DNA of 38,365 bases from Rhodospirillaceae bacterium (GCA_009694245.1 SHVO01000011.1:1-38365); one strand, 5' to 3'; numbered from the stretch's first letter, positions 8,862 to 18,011 are shown. Numbers and translations are program-made. Notes: generated from the sequence alone by a model not told the origin.

Positions 8862-10129
8862 TAGGCGATCGCTTCGCCGTAAAGGGCGTTCTTGCCGGCG
8901 CCGGTGATGCGCACCGGAATAACCTCGCCCGCGACCCCGGGCGAGGCCAAGTGAACCGGCGCATAGTGAGCGCTGCGGCCTTCACTGCTGTTCTCGACCA
9001 GCACCTCGGCCCAGGTACCGATATAGCCGCGGAGCTGGGAGGCGAGGGCGGCGTGACCCTTCTCGCGTAGCCGCGCGGCGCGCGCTTTGACGACCCGGCC
9101 GTTGACCTGCGGCATCCGGGCGGCGGGCGTTCCGGGGCGGATGGAAAAAGGGAAAACATGCAAATAGGTCAGCCCCGCGTCGTCGATCAAGCTGGCGGTG
9201 TTCGCGAACATTTCATCGGTTTCGGTTGGGAAACCGGCGATCAAGTCGGCGCCGAAAACCGCGTCGGGGCGCAAGGTCCGGATGCGATCGCAGAAAGCGA
9301 TGATGTCGGCGCGCGCGTGCCGGCGTTTCATGCGTTTCAGGATGACATCGTCGCCGGCTTGGGCCGAGACGTGGAAGTGCGGCATCAAACGCGGCTCCTC
9401 GGCGGCCAAACGGAAAATATCCGCATCGACTTCGGCAGGGTCCACCGACGAGAGGCGGAGTCTCGGCAATTCCGGCACGGCCGCGAGCAGACGTCTGACC
9501 ATTTGGCCGAGAGTCGGCGTACCCGGAAGATCGCCGCCGTAGCCGGTGATATCGACGCCGGTGATAACGATCTCGCGGAAGCCCGCGGCCACCAAGCCGC
9601 GCACTTCCTGAACGATCCGGCCCATGGGTACACTGCGGTTGTTGCCGCGAGCGAAGGGGATGATGCAGAAGGTGCAGCGGTGATCGCAGCCCTGCTGAAC
9701 TTGAACAAAGGCTCGGGCGCGACCGTCGAAGCCTTCGACCAAGTGCTCCGCGGTCTCGCGGACTTCCATGATATCGGTAACAAGAACCGGCGTATCCATC
9801 TCTGGCCGGAAACTTTCGGCGCTCATTTTGTGCTCGTTGCCGAGCACGCGGTTGACCTCGGGCATGGCGGCGTAGCGCGCCGGATCCAATTGCACGGCGC
9901 AACCGGTGGCGACGATATGGGCCGCCGGGTGCAGGCGGCGCAGGCGGCGCAGCGTCTGCAAACCCTGGCGTTCGGCTTCCTTGGTCACAGCGCAGGTGTT
10001 GACGATGATCGCTTGGGCTAAGCCGGCATTGCGGGCATGGGCGCGCATGACTTCGGATTCATAGGCGTTAAGGCGGCAGCCCATAGTGACGACTATCGGC
10101 ATCTGGTCCGAAGGTTTCAGCGCCGTCAT
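8861..10129 (-). CDS. mtaB: MtaB tRNA (t6A37) methylthiotransferase, radical SAM
   Basis: A 422-residue methylthiotransferase that converts t6A37 to ms2t6A37 in tRNAs reading ANN codons. The N-terminal UPF0004 domain supplies Cys18, Cys46 and Cys77 for the auxiliary [4Fe-4S] cluster; the radical SAM motif CxxxCxxC is Cys148, Cys152 and Cys155. A C-terminal TRAM-like region with VLVENSSEGRSAHYAPV follows. The MGCRLNAYESE opening is typical of MtaB rather than MiaB. The frame extends upstream to 10210 inside dapF, but the ATG at 10129 overlaps the dapF stop as ATGA and is the natural coupled start. Order dapF-mtaB-ftsY is common in alphaproteobacteria. Confidence 0.95.
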   Translation of the reverse strand: MTALKPSDQMPIVVTMGCRLNAYESEVMRAHARNAGLAQAIIVNTCAVTKEAERQGLQTLRRLRRLHPAAHIVATGCAVQLDPARYAAMPEVNRVLGNEHKMSAESFRPEMDTPVLVTDIMEVRETAEHLVEGFDGRARAFVQVQQGCDHRCTFCIIPFARGNNRSVPMGRIVQEVRGLVAAGFREIVITGVDITGYGGDLPGTPTLGQMVRRLLAAVPELPRLRLSSVDPAEVDADIFRLAAEEPRLMPHFHVSAQAGDDVILKRMKRRHARADIIAFCDRIRTLRPDAVFGADLIAGFPTETDEMFANTASLIDDAGLTYLHVFPFSIRPGTPAARMPQVNGRVVKARAARLREKGHAALASQLRGYIGTWAEVLVENSSEGRSAHYAPVHLASPGVAGEVIPVRITGAGKNALYGEAIA

Positions 10130-10986
10130 GCGAGCAGGCTCGCATTGAGGGTGCCGGCGAAGGCTTCGGCGACCGGGCCGGTCATGATGACATGGCCGTC
10201 GGCGCGCCACTCGATCTCGAGATCGCCGCCGTCGACGGTCACGGTCGCCTTACGGTCGGCAAGGCCCCGTCGCGCGGCGGCCACCAGGGCCGCGCATGCG
10301 CCGGTTCCGCAGGCCCGGGTGATGCCGACGCCGCGTTCCCATACCCGCATCCTCAAGCGTGTGCGGCCCACAACCTGGACGACTTCGACATTGGTGCGTT
10401 CGGGGAACCACCGATGATGTTCAAGCTTTGGGCCGACTGCCGCGAGATCGACGACGGCGGTATCGGGCACGAAGAATACCAAATGGGGATTGCCGACGTT
10501 CACAGCTACCGGGTCGCGAAGCGCGCCTTCGCCGACATCGAGATGCAAGGTATCGGCGGCGTGGGCTAGGGGGATTTCCTTCCATGAATCGCGGGCGGGT
10601 CCCATGTCGATGGAAATATGCCCATTGCCCGCGCGTGCCGCGATGATCGGCCCGGCGATGGTCTCCAATGTCAGCTTGTTCTTGCCGCCTTCATCAAGCA
10701 GCAACCTCGCGATGCAGCGGCTGCCGTTGCCGCAGCTCTCCACCACGCCGCCGTCGGAATTACGAATCGCGAGGTAAACGTCGCCGCCGCCCCGCGGCCG
10801 TTCGATGATCAGGATCTGGTCGCAGCCGACTCCGGTCCGTCGATCGGCGATGGCGCGGGCGGACTTTGGTGTCAGCATGATGTCGGCCCGGCGGGCATCG
10901 AGCACGACAAAGTCATTGCCTAGCCCGTGCATTTTGCGGAAGGGTAGTCCCGCACCCGATTTGTCCAGTGACGCGCTCAATGCCAT
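10126..10986 (-). CDS. dapF: DapF diaminopimelate epimerase
   Basis: A 286-residue diaminopimelate epimerase, converting LL- to meso-DAP for lysine and peptidoglycan synthesis. Both catalytic cysteines of the two-base mechanism are present: Cys85 in SDGGVVESCGNGSR and Cys226 in GITRACGTGACA. The N-terminal KMHGLGNDFVVLD motif is at about residues 18-30. It is the first gene of a dapF-mtaB-ftsY group with overlapping ends. The upstream gap to the divergent nhaA is only about 80 bases, so the two promoters must be close together or overlap. asd, another gene of the DAP pathway, is elsewhere in the window. Confidence 0.96.
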   Translation of the reverse strand: MALSASLDKSGAGLPFRKMHGLGNDFVVLDARRADIMLTPKSARAIADRRTGVGCDQILIIERPRGGGDVYLAIRNSDGGVVESCGNGSRCIARLLLDEGGKNKLTLETIAGPIIAARAGNGHISIDMGPARDSWKEIPLAHAADTLHLDVGEGALRDPVAVNVGNPHLVFFVPDTAVVDLAAVGPKLEHHRWFPERTNVEVVQVVGRTRLRMRVWERGVGITRACGTGACAALVAAARRGLADRKATVTVDGGDLEIEWRADGHVIMTGPVAEAFAGTLNASLLA

Positions 10987-11035
10987 GCTGCGCGTTATAG
11001 GTGCGAGGCTCCCCGCTGTCCAGGGAGGCGCACCA

Positions 11036-11062
11036 ATGTTGGCGGGTTGTGGGAGACGCTAG
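11036..11062 (+). CDS. possible 8-codon leader ORF before nhaA
   Basis: An ATG at 11036 is preceded by AGGGAGG (11022-11028) at a 7-base spacing, the best Shine-Dalgarno sequence in this region, yet the frame closes at a TAG (11060-11062) after eight codons (MLAGCGRR). The presumed nhaA start follows four bases later in another frame. It may be a leader peptide that delivers ribosomes to the weak nhaA start, or it may be an artefact of a small indel. The evidence is positional only. Confidence 0.35.
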   Translation: MLAGCGRR

Positions 11063-11066
11063 CGCC

Positions 11067-12269
11067 TTGGGTATAAAGCCAATTTCAAGCATTGAGGGGT
11101 TTCTCAAAGGCGAGGCGACGGCCGGGCTTATGCTCATGGCGGCCGGCGCGATAGCGCTGGTGGTCGCCAATTCTCCGCTGGCTTCAACCTATGCCGTTTT
11201 TCTCGATCTTCCGCTGACGGTTGGCGCGGGCACCTTCGCGCTCTCGAAAACCACACTGCATTGGGTCAACGACGGCCTCATGGCGGCGTTCTTTTTTCTT
11301 GTCGGGCTGGAGATCAAGCGCGAAGTGGTTGCGGGGGAGTTGTCCACAGGCGCCAAGGCGGCGTTGCCGGTGTTAGCCGCCGCTGCCGGCATGGCCGGGC
11401 CGGCGGCGGTCTATGCGCTCTTCAACTGGGGTTCGCCGGACTTGCGCGGATGGGCGATTCCGACCGCGACCGACATTGCCTTCGCCTTGGGAATCATCAC
11501 ACTTCTGGGCCGGCGGGTGCCGGCGTCCCTGAAGATATTCCTGACGGCGCTCGCCGTCATCGACGACCTTGGGGCTGTCCTGATTATCGCGATTTTCTAC
11601 ACCGACCAACTTTCGTGCCCGGCCCTGGTCGCCTCGGCGCTGTGCATGATTGCTTTGGCAGCTCTCAATCGCCGGGGTGTCCGAAACTGCGCGGCCTACG
11701 TTTTTGTCGGCTTGATCTTGTGGGTGGCGGTGCTGAAGTCGGGCGTTCACCCCACCATGGCCGGCGTCATCACCGCGCTGGCCGTACCCGCGAATACGGA
11801 TGATGCGGGAGAATCGTCGCTGACCGCGCTTGAGCACGCCCTCCACCCCTGGGTCGCTTTTCTCATTTTGCCGCTGTTTGCCTTTTGTAATGCCGGCGTG
11901 GCGGTTGCAGAGATCACGCTTGATGCGCTCACGCATCCCGTCACGCTCGGCATTGTTCTTGGGTTGTTCGTCGGCAAGCAGCTCGGCGTGCTCTCCATCA
12001 CCTGGCTTGCCCAGGCCGCGGGCTGGCTGCGCTTGCCTAGCGGCGCCACGGCTTGGCAATACTACGGCGTCGTCCTGCTGACCGGTGTCGGCTTTACCAT
12101 GAGCCTGTTCATCGGCAACCTGGCGTTCACCGACCCGGAATACCTGGCCTCGGTGAAAGTCGGCGTTCTAGGGGGCTCGCTGCTCTCAGGAATAGCCGGA
12201 TATGTTATATTGCGCCTTAGCTATCGCCCAGCGCCCGCGACCGATCATCATCCCGGCGCCATACAATAG
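11067..12269 (+). CDS. nhaA: NhaA Na+/H+ antiporter
   Basis: An inner-membrane antiporter that expels Na+ (or Li+) in exchange for protons. With the TTG start at 11067 it has 400 residues, close to the 388 of E. coli NhaA, and opens with the family-typical EGFLKGEATAGLML segment. The ion-binding aspartate pair is in VIDDLGA (Asp166-Asp167), the assembly-helix TD is at 135-136 (PTATDIAFALG), and the conserved lysine of TM10 is in LFVGKQLGV. No in-frame ATG lies near the expected N-terminus; GTG at 11049 and GTG at 11001 are alternatives. GGGAGA lies about 10 bases upstream of the TTG. A short leader ORF with a strong ribosome site ends four bases before it. Confidence 0.93.
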   Translation: MGIKPISSIEGFLKGEATAGLMLMAAGAIALVVANSPLASTYAVFLDLPLTVGAGTFALSKTTLHWVNDGLMAAFFFLVGLEIKREVVAGELSTGAKAALPVLAAAAGMAGPAAVYALFNWGSPDLRGWAIPTATDIAFALGIITLLGRRVPASLKIFLTALAVIDDLGAVLIIAIFYTDQLSCPALVASALCMIALAALNRRGVRNCAAYVFVGLILWVAVLKSGVHPTMAGVITALAVPANTDDAGESSLTALEHALHPWVAFLILPLFAFCNAGVAVAEITLDALTHPVTLGIVLGLFVGKQLGVLSITWLAQAAGWLRLPSGATAWQYYGVVLLTGVGFTMSLFIGNLAFTDPEYLASVKVGVLGGSLLSGIAGYVILRLSYRPAPATDHHPGAIQ

Positions 12270-12344
12270 TCGACTATTAATAATCGTCGCCGACGCGAGG
12301 CGCCATTCCTAATTCGTTGGAAATAAGCAAAAAATCTCTCTTTC

Positions 12345-12373
12345 TTGACTCTCCGCCGCTGCTTGCGTAGATA
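12345..12373 (+). promoter_or_regulatory. ffh: candidate sigma-70-type promoter for the ffh-rplS operon
   Basis: TTGACT (12345-12350) and TAGATA (12368-12373) are separated by exactly 17 bases, in the gap between nhaA and ffh, about 130 bases before the ffh start. Position and spacing fit a housekeeping promoter for the ffh-rpsP-rimM-trmD-rplS transcript. Confidence 0.45.
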
Positions 12374-12501
12374 AGCGCAGCTTTCGGCCCGTCTTTGACC
12401 GTTCGCATACGTCCTGAAATTTGGGCCTCGCTCCCGAGGGGGTCCGCCAGTCCGCGATTACGCGCACTGGCGAGTTTGTGCTTTTGGATACGGGAAGTCT
12501 G

Positions 12502-13947
12502 ATGTTCGATAGCCTGACCGACAAACTGGGATCCGTCCTGAGCAAACTGACGCGGCGTGGCGCGCTCACGCCGGCCGATGTTGCCGCCGCCATGCGCGAA
12601 GTACGGCTGGCCTTGCTCGAGGCCGACGTCGCCCTCGCGGTGGTCAAAGACTTCATCGCCAAGGTCAGCGAGAAGGCGGTCGGCGAAGCGGTCGTGAAAT
12701 CCGTCACGCCCGGCCAAATGGTCGTCAAGATCGTCCACGACGAGCTGGTTGAAATGCTGGGCGGCGACCCTTCCGACTCTGGGGCCGCGCTCGGCTTCGA
12801 GTCGGCCGGAATAGATTTAGCCGCCCCGGCGCCGGTCGCCGTGCTCATGGTCGGATTGCAGGGCTCGGGCAAGACCACGACCAGCGCCAAGATCGCCCAT
12901 CGGCTCCAGATCAAGGAAAAAAAGCGCGTCCTGATGGTGTCGCTCGACACCTACCGCCCGGCGGCCCAGGAGCAGCTTGCCATCCTCGGCAAACAAGTCG
13001 GCGTCGTAACTCTGCCGATCATCGCCGGGCAACAGCCCGTGGAGATCGCGCGGCGTGGCCTCACCGAGGCCCGCACAGGTGTATTCGATGTCGTGCTCTT
13101 CGATACCGCCGGGCGCCTGACCATCGACGACGCCATGATGAGCGAAGTCTTGGCCATCCGCGATCTGGTGAAGCCTCACGAGACCCTGCTCGTCACCGAC
13201 GCCATGACCGGCCAGGACGCCGTCATCACCGCGCAATCCTTCAACGAGAAAGTCGGCATTACCGGCATCGTGCTGACGCGCGTCGACGGCGACGCGCGGG
13301 GCGGCGCCGCCTTATCGATGCGCGCGGTCACCGGCCGACCAATCAAACTTTTGGGTGTCGGCGAAAAAGTCGACGCTCTGGAGGCCTTCCATCCAGCCCG
13401 CGTCGCCGGGCGGATCCTCGGCATGGGCGACGTGGTCAGTCTCGTGGAAAAGGCCGTTACCAACATCGACCACGAGAAGGCCGAGAAACTTGCCGCGCGC
13501 ATGCAAGAGGGTAAGTTCGATCTCAACGACATGCTCGCGCAGTTACAGCAGATCCAGCGCATGGGCGACATGAAGGGCATTCTCGGACTGATCCCCGGCC
13601 TCGGGCAGGCCATCAAACAGATCAAAAGCGCCGACCTCGACCCCAAGTCGTTCAAACGCCTGGAGGCCATCATTCAATCGATGACGCCGAAGGAACGCCG
13701 GGTTTCCGACCTTATCAAGGCCTCGCGCAAACAGCGGATTGCCGTCGGCTCAGGAACCACGGTCGCCGACGTCAACAAACTGCTGAAACAGCATCAGCAC
13801 ATGGAAACCATGATGAAGCGCATGAAGAAGATGGGCGGCCTCGGCGCGCTCGCCGGCATGATGGGCGGCGCCGGAGCAGGGGCCGGCCTCGGCGGGATGA
13901 TCGGCAACTTGCCTCGCCCCAGCGGCCCACCTTCTGGCCGTAGATAA
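12502..13947 (+). CDS. ffh: Ffh, signal recognition particle GTPase
   Basis: A 481-residue SRP54 homologue that binds 4.5S/SRP RNA and hydrophobic signal sequences on ribosomes. The N domain occupies roughly residues 1-90, the GTPase P-loop GLQGSGKT is at 118-125, followed by DTYRPAAQEQL, DTAGRL and TRVDGDARGG. The C-terminal methionine-rich M domain follows from about residue 325 and includes the MTPKERRVSDLIKASRKQRI RNA-binding helix-turn-helix, ending in a Gly/Met/Ala tail. The frame opens at 12421, but the ATG at 12502 (MFDSLTDKLG) matches the family N-terminus and has GGGAAG upstream. It heads the classic ffh-rpsP-rimM-trmD-rplS operon. No SRP RNA gene was recognised nearby. Confidence 0.97.
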   Translation: MFDSLTDKLGSVLSKLTRRGALTPADVAAAMREVRLALLEADVALAVVKDFIAKVSEKAVGEAVVKSVTPGQMVVKIVHDELVEMLGGDPSDSGAALGFESAGIDLAAPAPVAVLMVGLQGSGKTTTSAKIAHRLQIKEKKRVLMVSLDTYRPAAQEQLAILGKQVGVVTLPIIAGQQPVEIARRGLTEARTGVFDVVLFDTAGRLTIDDAMMSEVLAIRDLVKPHETLLVTDAMTGQDAVITAQSFNEKVGITGIVLTRVDGDARGGAALSMRAVTGRPIKLLGVGEKVDALEAFHPARVAGRILGMGDVVSLVEKAVTNIDHEKAEKLAARMQEGKFDLNDMLAQLQQIQRMGDMKGILGLIPGLGQAIKQIKSADLDPKSFKRLEAIIQSMTPKERRVSDLIKASRKQRIAVGSGTTVADVNKLLKQHQHMETMMKRMKKMGGLGALAGMMGGAGAGAGLGGMIGNLPRPSGPPSGRR

Positions 13948-14040
13948 TTCGATCGCCGAAGACTTAAGCGAACACTTCAAAGCAGATCTCGAAAATAGAA
14001 CCCAGATAGATAAATACCAAACCAAGGAGAGTGAACTCGC

Positions 14041-14418
14041 ATGTCGCTTAAAATAAGACTGTCGCGCGTCGGCGCGAAAGCTCAGCCGTATTACCGTCTT
14101 GTGGTCGCAGACTCGCGCTTTCCGCGTGACGGCCGTTTCATCGAAAAGGTCGGCACCTACAATCCGCGCGTGCCGCACGATCACAAGGAACGCCTGGTCC
14201 TGAAGGAAGATCGCATCAAGCATTGGATCGGCACCGGCGCCCTACCCACGGATCGCGTGCAGCGCCTGCTGTCGAAAGTCGGCATCACCTCCGCCCCTGA
14301 AATCCATGCCCAGACCAAGAAGGATAAGCCGCGCGCGAAGACTCAAGAGCGGCTGCGCGCCGCCGAAGAAGCGGCGAAGACGGCGGCTGAAGCCGCGGCC
14401 AAGGCAGCGGAAGGCTAG
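14041..14418 (+). CDS. rpsP: 30S ribosomal protein S16
   Basis: A 125-residue S16, a small-subunit assembly protein. The first ~80 residues are canonical ([42 protein letters not shown]). The remaining ~40 residues form a Lys/Ala/Glu-rich tail ([20 protein letters not shown] and further Ala repeats) that is probably an extended or helical appendage, as seen in several alphaproteobacteria. The start is preceded by a strong AAGGAGA. It lies 93 bases after ffh and 10 bases before rimM, within the same operon. Confidence 0.97.
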   Translation: MSLKIRLSRVGAKAQPYYRLVVADSRFPRDGRFIEKVGTYNPRVPHDHKERLVLKEDRIKHWIGTGALPTDRVQRLLSKVGITSAPEIHAQTKKDKPRAKTQERLRAAEEAAKTAAEAAAKAAEG

Positions 14419-14428
14419 GGCAGTCGCA

Positions 14429-15028
14429 GTGAACATCACGTCACCGCGGGTAACCCTCGGCGTCATTGTCGGCGTTAAGGGTTTGCGCGGCGAGGTGCGG
14501 ATCAAGAGCTTCACGGAGGTCCCCGCGGACGTCGGCGCATACGGGCCGGTTACGACCGACGATGGTCGAAGGTTCGTCGTCACTGTGACGGGAGCCGCGC
14601 AAGGAGTGGTCATCGCCCGCATCGAGGGTGTGGAAAACCGCAACGCGGCCGAGGCACTGAGGGATGTGAAGCTCAATGTCGATCGGACGGCGCTGCCGGC
14701 GACCGACGCCAGCACTTACTACCACGCTGACCTCGTCGGATTGGCGGTTGAGTCGGAAGGCGGCGAGTCGATCGGGAAGGTCAAGGCAGTTCACAATTTC
14801 GGCGGCGGCGACATGATTGAAGTCGAGATGACGAACCGCGAGACCGAACTTGTGCCGTTCACCGCTGCGGCGGTCGCTCGGGTCGATACGGCCGCGGGCA
14901 AAATCACGCTTAATCCGTTGCCGGGTTTGTTTGAAAACGACTCGGAGGCGGACGAACGTGAACGACGCAAAGAACAAGGCGGTAGGGAGGGCGGAGAAAA
15001 AGGCGGACAGCCGAATAATGATGCCTAG
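14429..15028 (+). CDS. rimM: RimM, 16S rRNA processing / 30S maturation factor
   Basis: A 199-residue RimM that assists 30S head assembly and binds S19. The N-terminal RimM domain begins [19 protein letters not shown], and the PRC-barrel domain starts near residue 95 ([20 protein letters not shown]). No ATG fits; a GTG at 14429, ten bases after the rpsP stop with TAGGG upstream, gives the expected N-terminus. The frame also extends upstream inside rpsP, but that part is arginine-rich shadow translation. The last ~30 residues are a charged Glu/Arg/Gly tail outside the usual fold. Confidence 0.95.
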   Translation: MNITSPRVTLGVIVGVKGLRGEVRIKSFTEVPADVGAYGPVTTDDGRRFVVTVTGAAQGVVIARIEGVENRNAAEALRDVKLNVDRTALPATDASTYYHADLVGLAVESEGGESIGKVKAVHNFGGGDMIEVEMTNRETELVPFTAAAVARVDTAAGKITLNPLPGLFENDSEADERERRKEQGGREGGEKGGQPNNDA

Positions 15029-15066
15029 GGCCTCGCTCAAAGTCTTGTGGCTTGGGGAGATTTGAC

Positions 15067-15783
15067 ATGGCGGGCGTAGCTTCCTTCCGGGCGGTCGCGC
15101 TGACGCTGTTCCCCCAGATGTTTCCGGGACCCTTGGGCGCTTCGCTTGCCGGCAAGGCCGTAGAGGACGGTATATGGACGCTGGAAACGGTGGACATTCG
15201 GGATTTCGCGAGCGATAAACACCGCACCGTCGATGACAGCCCCTTCGGGGGCGGCGCCGGTATGGTGATGCGGCCCGATGTACTGAACGCCGCCATCGCC
15301 GCGTCCCGCCCGAACGGCACGCCGCTGATCTATTTGACCCCGCGGGGCCGGATTTTGGATCAGGCGCGTGTCAAGGCCCTGGCGGTGGGACCGGGTGTCA
15401 CACTAATCTGCGGCCGCTACGAAGGCGTCGATCAGCGCCTTCTTGAGGCGCAAGAAGTGGAGGAGCTGAGCCTCGGCGACTTCATACTCTCCGGCGGCGA
15501 AGCGGCGGCTATCGCATTGCTCGACGCGGTGGTCCGGTTGCTTCCGGGTGTGGTTGGTAAGGCGGAGTCGTTGGCGAACGAGAGTTTTGAGACCGGCTTG
15601 TTAGAGTATCCGCACTACACGCGGCCCGATACGTGGCAGGGGCGCGAAGTGCCTGACGTGCTCAAATCCGGCCATCATGCTAAAGTCGAAGCATGGCGGC
15701 GGGCTCAAGCCGAAGAGATCACCCGCATGAGGCGTCCGGAGTTATGGGCGCGTTATGAAAAGGCAAGAGACAGCAAAAGATAA
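15067..15783 (+). CDS. trmD: TrmD tRNA (guanine-N1-)-methyltransferase
   Basis: A 238-residue SPOUT methyltransferase that makes m1G37 in tRNAs with a G36 and so prevents +1 frameshifting. The trefoil-knot SAM-binding loops are visible as [12 protein letters not shown] (about residues 111-122) and [12 protein letters not shown] (about 136-147), and the active-site region includes [13 protein letters not shown]. The ATG at 15067 is chosen over the in-frame TTG at 15052 because GGGGAGA lies seven bases upstream. It follows rimM by 38 bases and precedes rplS by 58 bases in the standard order. Confidence 0.97.
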   Translation: MAGVASFRAVALTLFPQMFPGPLGASLAGKAVEDGIWTLETVDIRDFASDKHRTVDDSPFGGGAGMVMRPDVLNAAIAASRPNGTPLIYLTPRGRILDQARVKALAVGPGVTLICGRYEGVDQRLLEAQEVEELSLGDFILSGGEAAAIALLDAVVRLLPGVVGKAESLANESFETGLLEYPHYTRPDTWQGREVPDVLKSGHHAKVEAWRRAQAEEITRMRRPELWARYEKARDSKR

Positions 15784-15841
15784 GACCGCGCCCCATTAAG
15801 CGGGCAGGCCAGTAGAGATTAGAGTGAAAAGGACGACGGCA

Positions 15842-16237
15842 ATGAACACAATGCAAAAACTTGAACACGACTATTTGACCGAAATGCTGGCCAAGCGCGC
15901 GGTGCCGGAATTTTCCCCGGGCGACACGCTTCGTGTTCACGTCAAGGTGTCGGAAGGCCAACGCGAACGCACCCAGGCTTATGAGGGCGTGTGCATCGCC
16001 CGCAAAAACGCCGGCGTGAATTCGTCCTTCACCGTCCGCAAAATCTCCTTCGGCGAAGGTGTCGAGCGCGTGTTCCCGTTGTTCGGCCCGATCATCGACA
16101 AGATCGAGATTGTCCGCAAAGGCCGCGTCCGCCGCGCGAAGCTTTACTACCTGCGCGATCGCCGCGGCCGCGCGGCGCGTATCACCGAAGAAGTTATGAG
16201 CAGCGGCGAAACCGCCGCGGCTTCCGACAACGGCTAG
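15842..16237 (+). CDS. rplS: 50S ribosomal protein L19
   Basis: A 131-residue L19, located at the subunit interface near bridges B6/B8. Core segments include [40 protein letters not shown] and the basic [18 protein letters not shown]. The ATG at 15842 is preferred to the GTG at 15824 because AAAGGA lies about eight bases upstream. A short Ser/Ala tail follows the core. It ends the ffh operon and is followed by two GC-rich hairpins. Confidence 0.97.
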   Translation: MNTMQKLEHDYLTEMLAKRAVPEFSPGDTLRVHVKVSEGQRERTQAYEGVCIARKNAGVNSSFTVRKISFGEGVERVFPLFGPIIDKIEIVRKGRVRRAKLYYLRDRRGRAARITEEVMSSGETAAASDNG

Positions 16238-16278
16238 GCCAGGCCGAACACGATCCGGAAAGGCTTGCTCCCGGACCC

Positions 16279-16294
16279 GGCGGCGCGTGCCGCC
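16279..16294. terminator. hairpin after rplS (first)
   Basis: GGCGGC and GCCGCC form a perfect 6-bp stem with a 4-base loop (GCGT), followed by CTTATT. It lies 42 bases after the rplS stop and is plausibly part of the operon terminator, although the T-tract is poor. Confidence 0.4.
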
Positions 16295-16300
16295 CTTATT

Positions 16301-16328
16301 GGATCGCGCGCATCGGAACGCGCGATCC
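16301..16328. terminator. hairpin after rplS (second, 10-bp perfect stem)
   Basis: GGATCGCGCG (16301-16310) and CGCGCGATCC (16319-16328) form a perfect 10-bp stem around an 8-base loop. No T-tract follows. It may be a transcription terminator after rplS, a structure in the leuB leader, or a palindromic repeat. Confidence 0.5.
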
Positions 16329-16383
16329 GAGGGTGGTTGCCGACTTTCCGACAAGATCATGCTCAGACCAAGGCCTTGAGCCC

Positions 16384-17499
16384 ATGACCGCGCCGAAAAA
16401 GAAAATCCTTCTGCTTCCTGGCGACGGCATTGGCCCAGAAGTGACGGGCGCCACGCGTAAGATCATCGATTGGTTTCAGCGCGCCGGCCGCACGGCATTC
16501 GAGATCACCGAGGATCTTGTCGGCGGTATTTCCTATGACCAACACGGCGCGCCGGTGACGTCGGCCGCCCTTGCCCGCGCGAAAGAGGCCGATGCCGTAC
16601 TACTGGCCTGCGTCGGCGGACCGAAATGGGACACGCTGCCGTTCAAGGACCGGCCCGAACGCGGCTTGCTCGCCATCCGCAAGGAAATGGGGCTGTTTGC
16701 CAATTTACGTCCGGCGGTGGTTTTTGACGTGCTCGCGGGCGCGTCCACCCTGAAGGCCGAAGTGGTCAAGGGCCTCGACATCATGATCGTGCGCGAACTT
16801 CTCGGTGGCGTGTACTTCGGCGAGCCCCGCGGAATCGAAACGCTGCCAAATGGAGAGCGCCGGGGCATCAACACGCAAGTCTATACAAGCTCGGAAATTC
16901 AGCGGGTCGCTCGCGTGGCTTTCGAGCTCGCACGCAAGCGCCGGAAGAAGGTCGGCTCCGTCGAAAAAGCCAATGTCATGGAAAGCGGCGTCTTGTGGCG
17001 CGAGGAAGTCACCAAGCTGCATGCCAGCGACTACGGCGACGTCGAGCTTGTCCACATGTACGCCGATAACTGCGCCATGCAGCTGGTTCGCAATCCGAAA
17101 CAGTTCGACGTCATCGTCACCGATAATCTGTTCGGCGATCTGCTCTCCGACCTGGCTTCGATGCTTACCGGCTCTCTGGGTATGCTGCCGTCGGCGAGTC
17201 TGGGGCCGAAGGAGGCGTCGGGTCGCCAGGCGGCGCTCTACGAACCCATCCACGGCTCGGCGCCGGACATCGCCGGAAAAGGCATCGCCAATCCGCTCGC
17301 CATGATTCTGTCTTACGCCATGATGCTCCGCTACTCCTTCAATCTCTCGGCCGACGCCGACCTGCTTGAAAAGGCCGTGCACAACGTCCTCAGCGCCGGC
17401 ATGCGTACGGCCGACATTGTAGAAAAGGGTCAGTCCGCCGTGTCCACCTGGGTCATGGGCGACGCCGTGGTCAGCGAACTGGCACGGCTCGCGGTCTAG
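16384..17499 (+). CDS. leuB: LeuB 3-isopropylmalate dehydrogenase
   Basis: A 371-residue NAD-dependent dehydrogenase that oxidises and decarboxylates 3-isopropylmalate in leucine synthesis. Diagnostic segments are [11 protein letters not shown] near the N-terminus, the substrate loop [14 protein letters not shown], the metal-binding [19 protein letters not shown] and the NAD-binding [15 protein letters not shown]. The frame extends far upstream over rplS, but the ATG at 16384 gives the normal N-terminus. leuC and leuD, which often precede leuB after rplS in alphaproteobacteria, are not between these genes here. Confidence 0.97.
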   Translation: MTAPKKKILLLPGDGIGPEVTGATRKIIDWFQRAGRTAFEITEDLVGGISYDQHGAPVTSAALARAKEADAVLLACVGGPKWDTLPFKDRPERGLLAIRKEMGLFANLRPAVVFDVLAGASTLKAEVVKGLDIMIVRELLGGVYFGEPRGIETLPNGERRGINTQVYTSSEIQRVARVAFELARKRRKKVGSVEKANVMESGVLWREEVTKLHASDYGDVELVHMYADNCAMQLVRNPKQFDVIVTDNLFGDLLSDLASMLTGSLGMLPSASLGPKEASGRQAALYEPIHGSAPDIAGKGIANPLAMILSYAMMLRYSFNLSADADLLEKAVHNVLSAGMRTADIVEKGQSAVSTWVMGDAVVSELARLAV

Positions 17500-17798
17500 C
17501 GGGCGCCCGGTCGAGGAGCGCCAAATCGAAAAACAACACTAGATTCAAAATGTTGCTCGTATCGACGGGACTCCAAAGCGGGCCGAGGCGCCGGCCGCAA
17601 GATTTTGCCAATCCCGGTGTCGCGACACGCGCCGCATCCCGCATTGAAAAATAACGCATAAAGTCATATGAAGAGGCCGTCGGCTCGCTATGGGTTGACC
17701 TTGTTCCGGCTCCCTATTGAGAGCTGATCCGGTCCCGCCCGTTTTGAAGTTTGGCCCGCTGTGCATGTGCATTGCGGTCATCTGTTCTGGAGAGATAC
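17500..17798. other. leuB-csp intergenic region
   Basis: This 299-base stretch has no gene I can support. It is less GC-rich than its surroundings (for example around 17640-17680) and ends in the GGAGAGA ribosome site of the cold-shock gene. Long structured leaders are known for cold-shock genes, so part of it may be an untranslated leader, but no defined element was recognised. A TTGACC at 17695-17700 lacks a good -10 partner. Confidence 0.4.
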
Positions 17799-18002
17799 AT
17801 GCCGGTGGGCACCGTGAAGTGGTTTAATGCGACCAAGGGTTTTGGCTTTATTCAACCGGAAGACGGCTCGAAGGATGTGTTCGTGCATATTTCGGCCGTG
17901 CAAAACGCCAACCTAGATTCCTTGAACGAGGGTCAGCGCGTCAGCTTCGAAGTTCAGCAAGAGCGCGGCAAAGCCGCCGCCACCAATCTGAAAGCCCTTT
18001 AG
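17799..18002 (+). CDS. cold-shock domain protein (CspA family)
   Basis: A 67-residue single cold-shock domain protein that would bind single-stranded RNA/DNA and melt RNA structure. Both RNA-binding motifs are present: KGFGFI (RNP1) and VFVHIS (RNP2), after the typical [15 protein letters not shown] opening. The ATG at 17799 with GGAGAGA upstream gives the family start; in-frame extension upstream to 17751 is not needed. infA begins 64 bases downstream, and a hairpin separates the two. Whether it is cold-induced cannot be told from sequence. Confidence 0.95.
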   Translation: MPVGTVKWFNATKGFGFIQPEDGSKDVFVHISAVQNANLDSLNEGQRVSFEVQQERGKAAATNLKAL

Positions 18003-18011
18003 TGCTTGAAA

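Noticed and set aside
9158-10021. 287-codon plus-strand frame opposite mtaB
   Set aside because: Shadow of the radical SAM gene; composition typical of antisense translation.
12309-12950. 213-codon minus-strand frame over the ffh 5' end
   Set aside because: Ser/Ala/Thr-rich shadow translation; covers a good promoter and the ffh N domain.
15991-16383. 131-codon N-terminal extension of leuB over rplS
   Set aside because: The extension is an Arg/Pro-rich out-of-frame reading of rplS; the ATG at 16384 gives the normal LeuB start.
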